From contig CM059196.1 in NCBI GenBank assembly GCA_030323885.1, forward strand, positions 37,250,348-37,314,347: a stretch of 64,000 nucleotides of DNA, written 5' to 3'. The notes beneath the pieces were generated by a model, which saw only the letters and a list, made by a program, of their open reading frames with translations, had not been told where the DNA came from and did no database searches. Position numbers and translations under genes: made by a program. Positions within the stretch are counted from its first letter, which is position 1; every line of letters begins with the position of its first letter. Below, piece after piece: positions 44,006 through 54,991 of this stretch. The stretch is from Branchipolynoe longqiensis (taxonomy: Eukaryota; Annelida; Polychaeta; Phyllodocida; Polynoidae).

Positions 44006-44291
44006 ATATCTATGTACATATCGAACATATACAAACTACACTTCTCTAGTATCTATCTATTCTCTACACTAGACGGGAAAAGTTCCCGCTTACACCTGTG
44101 TACGCGGTGATTAATCACAGAGGTTCGGCGGAACCCACACTGCCCCCACCCCAACCCACGCCTCGCACACTTACACTACCACCTCGCGGAGAGCTTTCCC
44201 CCTATTAACGCAGGCGAGTACAGTGGCGCCACGTAGTGGGAACTGTCAACACCACGGAGGCCACCCCCTCTCTGCTGCTCCCACCACCCTC

Positions 44292-44356
44292 GGCTGGTTG
44301 GTTGGTTGTTGGAGTTTTACGTCCTGGCAACATATAAGGTCATATCAGGACGAACA
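44292..44356 (-). repeat. SINE tail fragment
   Basis: 'ggttgttggagttttacgtc', 'ctggcaacatataaggtcat', 'atcaggacg'. Confidence 0.7.
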
Positions 44357-44451
44357 TGTCTGGTGTCTTCCAGGGTGGACCCTGTAGTCAACGACCAGCG
44401 CCGGCTGGCACCAATGTGGGTCACCAGGCCATCGCTTCCATTCCCCGCCGC

Positions 44452-44713
44452 TCGAGTCCGAGCCGAGTCAAACCAATGACTTACAAAATGTATACTTGTC
44501 GCTACCTAGCCTGGTGCCCGGCATTAGTAGGATAGGACAAGGACTGGTTAGCACAGTATCAGGATAATGTGACTGGGCTATTGGGTCATGGTACTGGCAG
44601 CCTGGTCTCCCAGTGCAGCAGCACTATAAAGTTGCCATGAGTGTGCACTCTCACAAGTTGGTACCCATCCTGATATGACCTTAGATGTTGCTAGGTCATA
44701 AAACAACAAATAA
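44452..44713 (+). repeat. SINE (main family), head truncated, plus orientation
   Basis: Starts near 'gagtcaaaccaatgactta' and runs through body and tail to 'cataaaacaacaaataaac'. With the fragment at 44292 it forms an inverted SINE pair. Confidence 0.75.
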
Positions 44714-44988
44714 ACTAGTTGTCGCCCTGGAGGAATGACTGCGCAACACCTGTGGTTCCATCTGACGGCCAATCCACACTACGGTAGCACCTGTCTTCAG
44801 CGACCATTGGCACCAGCAAACCCCTTGCCATGTGCAGACAATTTAAAATAATTGTACGAATTATTAATTCGTTTTCATTCGACCGTATGTCCGATCACAG
44901 TACACCTGTTCTGTCAAGACAACATTGACCCAGTTGCAGAGGTAAGCTTAGTTGTCCGGTAAAGTCAGGTACTACTGTATATATATAT

Positions 44989-45180
44989 GTAAAACCTCTC
45001 TAAAACGACTGACAATGGGACCGACTTTAAGTGGTCCATTTGGGGAGGTGGTCGGTTTAGAGAGTTAGAATATCATCACAATGGTATTGTTGGGACCCAT
45101 ATAAAGCGATCGATATAGGGGAGTGGTCGATCTGTGGAGTGGTCGATCTGTGGAGGGGTCGGTATAGAGAGGTTTTACTG
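44989..45180 (-). mobile_element. Pogo/Tigger-like MITE
   Basis: Opposite orientation to the 20-kb copies. Right end in reverse cagtaaaacctctctatacc; the left end has lost its first bases. A 17-bp stretch 'gtggtcgatctgtggag' is duplicated inside. Confidence 0.7.
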
Positions 45181-45411
45181 TATAATACAGATATCCTTGG
45201 ATTGTGAGTAGCTAAGAGACTAGGTACGTCGTGCCCCCCCTCCCTCCAACGCCCCACAAAAAAACAAACACAACAAAAACAAAAACATTCTAAAATAAAT
45301 AAAAACTACACAGTGCATTATGCGAATATAAACGGGCTAATGTTTATTGCATTATATCGTTACGTATACTATTGTGATTTAAGGAATGAACAGCTTAGCA
45401 TGCTTTTTTGT

Positions 45412-45468
45412 GTGGTTTGTTTGTTGTTTTACGTCCTAGCAACATCTAAGGTCATATCAGGACGGGTT
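45412..45468 (-). repeat. SINE tail fragment
   Basis: 'gtttgtttgttgttttacgt', 'cctagcaacatctaaggtca', 'tatcaggacgggt'; almost identical to the 45.7-kb copy, so recent. Confidence 0.8.
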
Positions 45469-45644
45469 TAGCATGCGATATGTGATGTATGATTTAATAT
45501 CAACAGGGACTTATTTAATGTAAAATAGCTGTTTGCACAATTTTACTGCAAGCTAATTCAGGAACACTTTGTAGGGAAAGAACCCTCCCAAATCAGATAT
45601 GCAGGTAGCATATGATTATGGATTAAAATTGAGCTTAAATTAGC

Positions 45645-46327
45645 AGTCCGATGAAAGCATCACATTTTCCGAAAAAAAAAACACTTTTCTGTTTGATCCA
45701 ACATTTTCCAACTTAGTTTGTTTGTTTGTTGTTTTACGTCCTAGCAACATCTAAGGTCATATCAGGACGCGTACCAACTTGTGACAGTGCACACTCATGG
45801 CGACTTTATGGTGCTGCCCCACTGGAAGACCAGGCCACCAGCACCATGACCCCTGATATCCCACTCAGTCACATTATCCTGACACTGAGCTAGCCAGTCC
45901 TTGTCCTGTTCTAATAATGCCGAGCGCCAGGCTAGGAAGCGACAAGTATACATTTTTAAGTCATTGGTTTGACACGACCAGGGTTCGAACCCACGACCTA
46001 CCAACATGGGAGACGGACGCTCTAACTCATTCAGCCATCCCGTCTGGTCATTTTCCAACTTAGACACTGGTGCTGCGTAGAAGGGCGTATTACGTGAATT
46101 GGAATCTGATTGTTATTGCTGAAACCGATACCGTCAGAATTGCTTTTACTTTAAATATCTCCAAAAGTTAGTTCTTTGTAATCAAAATTACTTCATACTA
46201 AGCTCTTCACAATCAAAGTTACTTCAAAGTAAAGGAAACAAAAAAAGAAGGTCATAACGATCAGCCGAATATATTTATCTTTAACAAATATAAGAAAATC
46301 AAACCATCGGACTATGCAAGTTTAAAG
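45645..46327. mobile_element. TTAA-flanked MITE copy 3, split by a SINE
   Basis: Left part 'agtccgatgaaagcatcaca' (45649 on), right part ends 'aaaccatcggactatgcaag'. The SINE at 45717-46048 lies inside with a 15-bp duplication of MITE sequence. Confidence 0.7.
45717..46048 (-). repeat. SINE (main family), complete reference copy
   Basis: 332 bp with a perfect 15-bp target duplication, cattttccaacttag (45702-45716 and 46049-46063). On the minus strand: tRNA-like head 'gacgggatggctgaatgagt' + 'tagagcgtccg' (A-box) and 'gtgggttcgaaccctggtcg' (B-box), conserved central body 'gcgctcggcattat...gactgagtgggatatcag', a 'gcagcaccataaag' block, and 3' tail 'cctgatatgaccttagatgt' + 'tgctaggacgtaaaacaac'. 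It is a tRNA-derived SINE moved by a LINE; the partner LINE is not in the window. Confidence 0.9.
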
Positions 46328-46371
46328 TGTTGGGTCTGTAATGAAATACAGGTTATTTCACCCCACAAGCG

Positions 46372-46733
46372 GGTGTTTAAAGTTGCACAGTCCGATGGTT
46401 TTGAATTTTTGTCATTTTCTGAGATAAATATATAAGATTGATCATCATAATCTATCTTACTTTAGTTTGAAGTAACTTTTATTTTACATGGCTAACTATT
46501 GAGATATTTGAAGTGCAAACAAGTCAAATTAGTTTTGGCAAGCACGCCAAAACTCTGACACCACAGGCTTCTGCAGAAATAGGTTAGATTAAATTGCCTC
46601 AGTAATCCCCTCTATGTGGCGACAAATGCTTAATAAGTGCATCAATGGCTAAGTTAGATATGTAGAATGAAATTGAGAAAATTGCTTTGGTTTTGAAAAT
46701 TTCATGTTTTCATCTGACTATGCAACTTTAAGT
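46372..46733. mobile_element. TTAA-flanked MITE copy 4, complete
   Basis: ~362 bp, ttaaagttgcacagtccgatg at the left and catctgactatgcaactttaa at the right (each including TTAA). Interior 'gagataaatatataagattg' and 'ttttggcaagcacgcc'. TTAA targets are a piggyBac hallmark; the exact superfamily is inference. Confidence 0.75.
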
Positions 46734-46829
46734 ATGCCAGGTTGCAGCTTCAGCCTCCCCCCCCCCCCCCCACAGGGACCACCGGGCGATAACTGGGAAT
46801 ACTTGTAACCATGTGACTGGTCAGCAGGA

Positions 46830-47193
46830 AGGTTAAAGTTGCATAGTCTGATGGTTTTGCATTTTGGTCATTTTTCTGAGATAAATATATTAAATTGATC
46901 GTTATATTCTACCTTATTTCAGGTTAAAGTAACTTTGATTTTAAAATGACAAGTTTTGAGATATTTGAAATTCAAACATGCAAACATAGTTTTGGCAAGC
47001 ACGCCAAAACTCTGAGACCATAGGCTTCAACAGTAACAGGTTCTATCAAATTGTCTCAGTGTTCTCTGCTATGTGGCAATAAATGCTTAATATGTGCATC
47101 ATTATCTAAGTTATATATGTAGAGTCAAATCTATATCATTATTTTGGTTTTGAAAACTTGATGCTTCATCAGACTATGCAGCTTGAAGTAGGC
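46830..47193. mobile_element. TTAA-flanked MITE copy 5, complete
   Basis: ~364 bp, 97 bp after copy 4 and in the same orientation. Left ttaaagttgcatagtctgatg, right catcagactatgcagcttgaa (TTAA altered). About three quarters identical to copy 4 by eye. Confidence 0.75.
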
Positions 47194-47312
47194 GCATGGT
47201 GTACCAATATAGGGTGGTGGCCTCTCAGTGACCAAACACTGACGTACAGAAATTAACTTCCGGGTTAATTCTTGGGGCGGAACTCATCTCTCCAATCACA
47301 TTTGTGGGCCGG

Positions 47313-47971
47313 TGTGGCAGTAAATCGCAAACCCCTGGAAATTGCACACCCCGGGGTTTGCGATTTACTAGGAAATCACAAACCCCCCCTGGAAATCGCA
47401 AACCCCCCTGTGTTTTGGGACTGATTCGGGCCAAATCTATTCAATGCGACCATATTTAACAGAATTACATACTCAAATCGTGAAATTTCATTAAATTAAC
47501 CCTAAATTCGAAGCGTTATTAAGGCTACCGCCGTAACGGCGGAGATATTAGCAGTAGGGTAAAATACGCCGTGATGTGTGCTGCGGCAATGCTATGTCTA
47601 TGGGGAGCATTTATTTTTGTAAAATAAATAAAAAAACTTTCATCGAATCGATTAAAAATATCTCAATGCGCGATTGAAGAGGAAGATCTGAGGTATTTAA
47701 TTTAACCTAAGAGCAATTTTATCTGAAAGTATTAAAAACAGAGATAATAGTGAAAGTTGGGATATTCTGAGTGTCAGTGCCAGTGTTAGCCTTACCAGAT
47801 CATGGTAAGGCTAACACTCAGAATGGGGGGTTTGCGATCTCCAGGGGGGATATGCGATTTCCTAGGAAATCGCAAACCCCCCATGCCCATATATGGCATG
47901 GGGGTTTGCGATTTCCTAGGAAATCACAAGTGGGGGTTTGCGATTTACAGGGTTTGCGATTTCCTGCTACA
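47313..47971. mobile_element. CCGG-flanked MITE, family A copy 2
   Basis: 659 bp; CCGG at 47309-47312 and 47972-47975. Nearly base-for-base identical to 5874-6478 over its whole length, except for a ~54-bp extra block near the right end containing the palindrome 'catgcccatatatggcatg'. Such identity implies recent transposition of both copies. Confidence 0.88.
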
Positions 47972-48074
47972 CCGGAACCAAACTCTCCAAGCCGATGTTT
48001 GAGTTCACTAAAACACTCCTACTCCTACAAAAAAAAAAGGGGGAGAAAGACCGAAGTCACTATTGACTGCCCCT

Positions 48075-48232
48075 AGCTATCTAATAGACGATTTCCATCA
48101 CCAACCCGCCCTCTGACGGCGGTAGCAGAACTACTGTGGGTAGCTACTCACTACACAGGATGGTCCGTGGAAAATGTCTTCTGGAAGATTCCCACCAGGA
48201 ACTCACTCACCCTCTGATGGCAGTGGAAAGAT
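48075..48232 (+). repeat. Third dispersed repeat family, copy 1
   Basis: 'atttccatcaccaacccgcc', 'ctctgacggc', 'gtgggtagctactcac', 'acaggatggtccgtgg': the same blocks occur twice in tandem at 53015-53203. Confidence 0.55.
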
Positions 48233-48235
48233 TGT

Positions 48236-48543
48236 TTGTTTGTTTGTTCTTGTTGGTTTACATCCTAACAACATCTAAGGTCACATCAGGATGGGTACTG
48301 ACTTGGGTCAGTGCACACTCATGACACCTTTATAGTGCTGCCCCACTGGGAGACCAGGCTGCTGGTATCATGACCCGATATCCCACACAGTCACATTATC
48401 CTGATAAGTCACTACCTAGCGCCAGGCTAGGTAGTGACAAGTATCAATTTTGTACGCCATTGGTTTGACTCGGCTCTGATTCAAATTCCCTACCTTCTGC
48501 ATGGGAAGCCTGCGCTCTACCAATTTGGCCAGCGCGCCCGGTG
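48236..48543 (-). repeat. SINE (main family), internal deletion
   Basis: Tail to head present, but the 'gagccaaccagtccttgccc' block is missing between 'cctgata' and 'agcgccaggctaggtagtg'. Head ends 'tggccagcgcgcccggtg'. Confidence 0.75.
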
Positions 48544-48927
48544 CAGTGGCAAGAACTAAAGTTGTGAGTGTCTGTTCACTGCACATGCTCTTGTGAAAAG
48601 ATTTAATTGTATTTTTAGTGTGATACAGGCCCGCCGCCCCCCACCCACCCAACACGAGGACTTGCCCGCAGCGCTACCTAGTGACAATCAGTGCATCTTG
48701 AGAAATACTGAAAGTTACTAACTAAGTAGATTAAAAAAACTTACGTTTGTTTTATTTAATGACGCCTCTAGAGCACATTCATTTTTATCATCGGCTATTG
48801 GACGTCAAACATATGGTCATTCTGACATATTTCTTTGGAGGAAACCTGCTGCCGCCACATAGGCTGCCACTAAGTAGGTTCAGACAAATTCACAAATCTC
48901 CAGATATTAGTACAGAATCTTTTCTTT

Positions 48928-49225
48928 TTTTTGTGTGTGTATGTGTGATGAATTTATTTACCCTGATCATAACGGATAAATGTGTTTTCACCGCCCGGAA
49001 ACACTAGTCCACTTTGATTCAAATCTTAATACAATATAAATATTAATATTCAAATATGATAACAACTTTATTTTATTTATTTGTTTGGTGTATGTGTGTT
49101 GAATTTATTTACTCTGATCATAACGGATAATTGTGTTAACATTTGTTTTCACCGCTGGGCAACAGTAATCCAATTTGATTCAAATCTTAATACAATATAA
49201 ATATAAATATTCAAATATTAATACA
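48928..49225. repeat. ~150-bp tandem duplication with LINE/SINE-like ends
   Basis: Two copies share 'gaatttattta', 'ctgatcataacggata', 'gttttcaccgc' and 'ttgattcaaatcttaatac' (48938-49075 and 49095-49225). The 'cataacg.ataa' block also occurs at 49687-49715 and, reversed, at 51058-51085, so it belongs to a dispersed family. Confidence 0.6.
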
Positions 49226-49284
49226 ATAAAAACACACTAGATGGCACACGTGTGATCGCGGCAGAGGTCCTTTAATCCACAACC

Positions 49285-49362
49285 AAGCACCCCATCAACA
49301 CACCCACCCACACCCACCCACACCCACACCCACCCACACCCACCCACACCCACCCACACCGG
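49285..49362. repeat. (CACCCA)n microsatellite
   Basis: 'cacacccacccacaccc' units. Confidence 0.9.
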
Positions 49363-49993
49363 ATCAAGGATATTGCCAATCTGTCCACATCCCGGAAGTA
49401 GGAACGAGGGCAGCCGATATCATCCTGATGCATGTCGGAACCGGAAGTTCTAACGTGATTAGTTAACATAAGCACATACACGGGTACTCGATATTTAGGA
49501 GCAGAAACCTGGGTCTGTTATATTTTATTGCTTCCAGTAAGAATGGGATTATGATAGCCCCTCCCCCCCCCCCCCCCCACATAAACCCATTATTGTTCCA
49601 CTTCCGGTTATCATATTCGCTCAAATTCAATATCCGAAGATGGATGCGCTACGAATCTTTTTTTTAGGGTGTTTTTTTTGTGTGACAAGTTATTTATTCT
49701 GCCCATAACGTATAAGCTCCCGTGGGGCTGCTTGTTTTACTGTAATATAAATATGAGTTTTGATAAACTTGGGCTAATTTAGCGATTTTTCTTTAGATGG
49801 TTACTTTGGTGGGAAAGGTAGATGGTTTGTTTGTAAAAAAAAAAAAAGAGAAAAAAGAAGAAACCGAACAAAAGAATGTCTGATCGATGATGGGGGAGAA
49901 TGCCGAATGGGGGCAGCACTGTCCCAATTCTCCAACGGTCGGGGAAAATTGAACCCATGTGAACCTAGCCCTACTCCGGAGCACCAGCCCCTC

Positions 49994-50826
49994 CCCCCCC
50001 CCACACACACACATCCCATCCACACACCCCACATCCCCACCCACCCACACCCCACATCCCTACCCACCCACACCACACATCCCTTCCCACCCACACCACA
50101 CATCCCCACCCACCCACACCCCTACGCACCCACACCCCACATCCCCACCCACCCACACCCCACATCCCTACCCACCCACACCACACATCCCCACCCACCC
50201 GCACCCCACATCCCTACCCACCCACCCCCACACACCCACCACCCACACACCACATCCACCCATCCACACCCCACATCCTACTCACCCACACACCACACAT
50301 CCCCACCCACCCACACACACATCCCACCACACCACACCACACATCCCTACCCACCCACACCCACCATCCCCACCCACCCACACCCCACATCCTACTCACC
50401 CACACCACACATCCCCACCCACACACCCACACCACTCACCCACACACCACACCCACCCACACCACACCATCCCCACCCACCCCACACCCACATCCCTACC
50501 CACCCACAACCACATCCCACACCACACACATCCCAACCCACACCCCACACACCCACCCACCCACCACACACCACCCACACCCACCACCCACATCCCCACA
50601 CCCACACAACACCACACATCCCCACACCACCCACACACCACATATCCCCACCCACCCACACCCCACATCCCTACCCACCCACAACCCACATCCCCACACC
50701 ACACACATCCCCACCCACCCACACACCACACATCCCACCCACCCACACCCCACATCCCCACCCACCCACACACCACACATCCTCACCTACCCAAACCACA
50801 CATCCCTACCCACACACACCCCCCAT
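49994..50826. repeat. CCCACCCACACCCCACATC array
   Basis: About 830 bp of C-rich units of ~20-23 bp (acatccccacccacccacac). The complementary strand has GGGTGGGTGTGGGG runs with strong G-quadruplex potential. Long T/H/P and G/V/W frames are artefacts. Confidence 0.92.
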
Positions 50827-50852
50827 CCAACCCGAGTGGGAACCCTCTACAT

Positions 50853-51350
50853 AGTCCGATGAAAGCATCACATTTTAGAAACCAAAAACAATTACAGTAA
50901 AACCTCTCTAAATCGACCGACCATGGAACCGACTTTAAAGGGCCCATTTAGGGAGGTGGTCTGTTTAGGGAGTGTTTTTTTTAATCGTTACAATGGTATT
51001 GTATGTGCGACCATTTCCAACCTAAATAGTTGAAAACAAGCACCCTGGCAGGAGCTTATACGTTATGGGCAGAGTAAATACCTCGTCAATAAAAAAATAT
51101 AAAATAAAAATAAAGCGATCGATATATGGGTGTGGTCGACCTGTGGAGGTGGTCGGTTAGAGAGGTTTTATTGTATCTACATCTAAGTCTACATATCCAA
51201 CTTAGATATTGGTATACTTTAAAAAAAAAAGTGTTGCTGCATAGAATGGAAAACTAATAAGTCAATTTCTAACAGAACTTGTCACTGCTGAAAGCTATGG
51301 TGTCAAAGTTGCTACGCGCTTGCCAAAATTAGTCTTCTCCGTTTGCACTT
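50853..51350. mobile_element. TTAA-type MITE copy 6 (left part), holding a pogo-like MITE
   Basis: 'catagtccgatgaaagcatc' at the left. After the pogo-like element, 'tatccaacttagatattggt', 'actgctgaaagctatggtgt' match the interior of copies 3-5. The right terminus is lost. Confidence 0.55.
50895..51173 (-). mobile_element. Pogo/Tigger-like MITE with TA duplication and an insert
   Basis: cagtaaaacctctctaaatc at the left; reverse of the right end caataaaacctctctaacc; TA at 50893-50894 and 51174-51175. About 51006-51110 is extra sequence ('gagcttatacgttatgggc') belonging to the dispersed family at 49.0 and 49.7 kb, followed by an A-rich tail. Confidence 0.8.
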
Positions 51351-51359
51351 AGTAATCTA

Positions 51360-51905
51360 AAATAAAAGGGGAAGGGAGGGGGTGGTAGGAGTAGGGAAGA
51401 GGGAAAGGGGAAGATGGATGGGAGGGGATGAGGGGAAAGGAGGATAGAGGAGGCGCAGAGGGGAGGATGGGAGGGGAGGGGAGGGGAGCAGAGGAGAGGG
51501 ATGGGGGGAGGGGGGAGGGGAGGGGGAGGGGTGCAGGAGAGGGGAGGGGAGGGGAGGGGAGAGGAGGCGCAGAGGGGAAGGGAGCAGAGGGGGAGCAGAT
51601 GGGGGGAGCGGAGGGGAGGAGGGGAGGGGAGGGGAGGGGTGAGGAGAGGAGAGGGGAGGGGAGAGGAGAGGGAGAGGAGAGCAGACGGGAGCAGACGGGG
51701 CGAGGGAGGGGAGGGAGGGGAGGGGAGGGAGGGGAGGGGAGGGGAGGGGAGGGGAGGGGAGGGAGGGGAGGGGGAGGGGGAGAGAGGGAGGGGAGGGGGG
51801 GGGGGGAAGGGAGGGGAGGGAGGTGAGGGGGGGAGGAGGGAGGGGGGAGGGGGGGGAAGGGCGGGGAGGGGAGGGGAGTGGACGGCAGAGCACAGAGGGG
51901 GAGGA
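51360..51905. repeat. (GGGGA)n purine tract
   Basis: About 545 bp of almost pure G/A (ggaggggaggggag). Strong G-quadruplex/triplex potential. Frames in it are artefacts. Confidence 0.95.
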
Positions 51906-51969
51906 GAAAGAGACATGGTATGAGTATGATCAGTGACTCATCCCCGCATATAACACACACATACATATA

Positions 51970-52030
51970 TATGGGCGGGGTGTGGTGTGGGCGGGGTGTG
52001 GGCGGGGTGTGGGCGGGGTGTGGGCGTGAT
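51970..52030. repeat. GTGTGGGCGGG tandem repeat
   Basis: Four or five copies of 'gtgtgggcggg'. A CCACACCCCACGTGA repeat (15 bp, four copies) follows at about 52163-52230, each with the E-box CACGTG. Confidence 0.8.
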
Positions 52031-52330
52031 GTCCGGGTGTGAGCCCGTTATTTATAGATGTGCAGAATCGAACAATTTCCGAATAGAGGAACGCCTTCTG
52101 GCTTCCCGCCAGGTAAGCGTTCACCGAAATGCCGCCCTACCGGGTACTACGTGTCCACACACCACGTGATCACACCACGTGACCACACCCCACGTGACCA
52201 CACCCCACGTGACCACACCCCACGTGACCACGGCTCGGACAACTCACAGACCACGTCAGGCGGTAGTGTTAGTTTGTCTCACAAGGACACACGACACACG
52301 ACCACTCTGTAACATGAATATATGCAGCGT

Positions 52331-52515
52331 TCCAGTTTTACACCCTAGCAACATCTGAGGTCATATCAGGCCTTGTCCTGACAATAATGCACTCACTGCA
52401 GGTTAGTAGTACTGCATCAGTGTATGTCGCTTCCGGTGCCACAATATCACACTCAGTCAGGTTATCACGACACTGAGCCAACCAAATCCGTGCCTGATTT
52501 ATCCCAGTGATAATG
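52331..52515 (-). repeat. SINE (main family), partial and rearranged
   Basis: 'gttttacaccctagcaacat', 'ctgaggtcatatcagg', 'atcacactcagtcaggttat', 'gacactgagccaacc' in order with an altered centre. Confidence 0.6.
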
Positions 52516-52854
52516 CTAGACAAACGAGCCAAACTAGACAAACTAGACAAATGGGCAACTAAAAATACACTGAAACATTATGATCTGGATGTAAAGCCAC
52601 ACTGTTTGTAGGACGTTGGCAAAAGAACGGGAAAATTAAACAATAGCAAAACTCCCGTATTACAAATATGTGGGTGCCTTTCATTGGGGTTTTCTTGGGT
52701 GCCAAGAGGAATAAACGATTTTAACCAAGCTGCCCTCTTGAAAAGCCGTCTCAACAACTCTTCTACTCACTACTATTCAGGCGGATCCTGGCAACAGTCT
52801 GCCAGTCTGCACCTATAAAGTCCCATAAACAACTCATAAAAAAAAGAAAGGAAA

Positions 52855-52935
52855 GACAAGTCACGCAAGATTGACAGTGATAAGGTTGAGCTTTATTGCT
52901 ACAGCTCTTGTTCACCTACTAGTGACCCGCCACCC
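52855..52935. repeat. Segment similar to the candidate LTR at 28 kb
   Basis: 'gacaagtcac', 'gattgacagtgataagg', 'tgagctttattgctac' parallel 27971-28050. It may be an LTR relic; only ~80 bp match. Confidence 0.35.
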
Positions 52936-53014
52936 TGACTCACTTACAACCTGCTACACAGACCCACATGGTTGCTGCTTGCGCAACTCACTGTGCAGTG
53001 TAGCCTGTGGGGAA

Positions 53015-53203
53015 AGCTTTATATATAAGATGTCCACCACCAACCTGCCCTCTGATGTCAATGGGAAAAACTAATGTTGTGGGTAACAGCTCACTGTACA
53101 GGATGCTCTGTAGGAACAATTTTATATGGTATTTCCGTTACCAACCCGCCCTCTGATGTCAGTGGGAAGAACTAATGTTGTGAGTAGCAGCTCATTATGC
53201 AGC
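53015..53203 (+). repeat. Third dispersed repeat family, two tandem copies
   Basis: Each copy holds 'accaacc.gccctctgatgtca.tggga', 'aactaatgttgtg' and 'agctcact'. The first shows 'ctttatatataag', the second 'attttatatgg'. Related to 48075-48232. Confidence 0.6.
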
Positions 53204-53214
53204 CGACAGGCCTA

Positions 53215-53530
53215 CAGTTGAGGTCTACTTCCGGCTGTTGAGGCCTACTTTCAGCTATTGAGGCCTACTTCCGGCTATTGAGGCCTACTTCCGGCTATTG
53301 AGGCCTACTTCCGGCTATTGAGGCCTACTTCCGGCTATTGAGGCCTACTTCCGGCTATTTAGGCCTACTTCCGGCTGCTGAGGCCTACTTCCGACAGGCC
53401 TACAGTTGAGGCATACTTCGGGCTGCTGAGGCCTACTTCCGGCCTACTTCCGGCAGGCCTACCGTTGAGGACTACTTCCGGCTGTTGAGGCCTACTTCCG
53501 GCAGGCCTACAGTTGAGGGTTACTTCCGGT
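53215..53530. repeat. 20-bp GGCCTACTTCCGGCTATTGA array
   Basis: About 14 units; the central six are identical, while edge copies carry 'gacaggcctacagtt'. The homogeneous centre suggests recent amplification. Confidence 0.92.
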
Positions 53531-53869
53531 CTACTTCTGACAGGCCGGCCGGCGAGGCCTACTTCCAGCGGCTACTGGCTGACCTGTGGGAATGCGGCCA
53601 CTGAGCGTGACAGTACGAGTGTGCCCCGGGCTCCGTGCTGCTCTTCACGTGCGTGCTAACGGCACAGTCGCGTGCAGGCCGCCAGATCACGCAATGGCCA
53701 TCATCGTGGGCCCGTGAGAGCGCGCGCGCATATACATGTGTGTGTGTGTGTGTGAGTGATTGTGTGTGAGAGTGACTTGATTGGGGTGTAGCGATTTAGC
53801 ACCAACAAAATAAAATAAATGAATACATAAAAATATGTAAGCACTTCTGGCTGTTCACAATCATCGTGG

Positions 53870-54120
53870 CGATATAGTGCTGACCCACTGTTGTACCATT
53901 CCACCAACACTATGACCCGATATCCCACTAAGTCACATTATCCTGATATTGAACCAACCAATACTAAGTCACATTATCCTGATACTGAACCAACCAATCC
54001 TTGCCCCGTCCTGATATGACCTTAGCTGTTGCTAGGACGTAAAACAACAACAAACAAACAAACAAAACCAATCCTTGTCCGATCCTCCTAATGCCGACCG
54101 TCAACTAAGGTAGTCAAGAA
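53870..54120 (-). repeat. SINE with a second, truncated SINE inserted in it
   Basis: The outer minus-strand SINE (cgatatagtgctgaccc...cctaatgccgac) has an internal 46-bp duplication of 'taagtcacattatcctgata'. It is interrupted at 54003-54060 by a plus-strand SINE tail ending in (caaa)n. The outer sequence 'accaatccttg' occurs on both sides of the insert, as a target duplication. Confidence 0.8.
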
Positions 54121-54990
54121 ATGCTATTATGGTCAGTTCCCTTTGGTTCCTGATAAAGTACCTGACGGGCGATGATGACATCACATTCCACATGCTCTGA
54201 AAATGTATATATATGTTGTAGTCTGTGATGAGCTTCACTGCAACAGGTGGTGGTAGCGACTACACTGACCGCCTTTGCTAATAAGCAGAAACAGGTGGCA
54301 GCATGTTAGCAGGAACAGTTCCTAGAGTGAACTGTTCCACCTACTGCTAGCCCTGCTCCCCTGCACCCCACCTCCCGAGGGGCATCACATACTACCCAGC
54401 TGGGTAGCGACAGGTCTCATTTCCTATTTTGACCTCGGTTGACCTGGGGTTACTCCTTTTATTCCTCAAACAGAGACGCAGTCAGAACAAATCCTCCGGT
54501 GCGACTGACACTGGTCAACATCCGGGGGAGGTGAGGTGGGCGAGATGGCGCCACCGGTAGAGTGTCGTATCTTAAAGAGGATAACAATAATAATTAATAT
54601 ACCCTTACGTATCTTTATACTCGCATAATACGTTTACATCACATATATATATATGCTACATATGCTAATTGCTTGACTCAAATGTGTTTCCCTCTCCCTG
54701 GGCTATGAGTAACCTGGAGGCTAAAGACTGAGGTAAAATATACATATATAGGCCTCCATATATATATAAATATGTATGTGCTCTATAATCCATTATGGGA
54801 ATATAAACAAGGACACTACCTATCTCCAGTTCCCTATGTAATAGTATAGCACTGTATGCTATCTATCTGACTCTGTGTAGTATGTCATGGGCCACACTGG
54901 CACCACCTGTGAGGGGCTCTAGGCACTGTATGCCAGCTGCGTCTGGCCGTTAACGCCTATAGGCCCTTCGGGACACTCAAATTTTCACAC
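54120..54990. other. No gene seen
   Basis: Mixed sequence with short (ta)n tracts near 54640 and 54745. A perfect hairpin is listed separately. No exon or repeat family recognised. Confidence 0.5.
54312..54338. other. Perfect 10-bp hairpin
   Basis: ggaacagttc and gaactgttcc are separated by a 7-base loop (ctagagt). It also resembles a nuclear-receptor palindrome (AGAACA half-sites) with wide spacing, but one such site is weak evidence. Confidence 0.4.
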
Positions 54991-54991
54991 A

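Noticed and set aside
49907..50900. 300-residue Thr/His/Pro-rich frames
   Set aside because: Products of the CCCACCCACACC array; complementary frames give G/V/W repeats of the same origin.
51329..51966. Proline/serine-rich 170-200-residue frames
   Set aside because: Translation of the (GGGGA)n purine tract.
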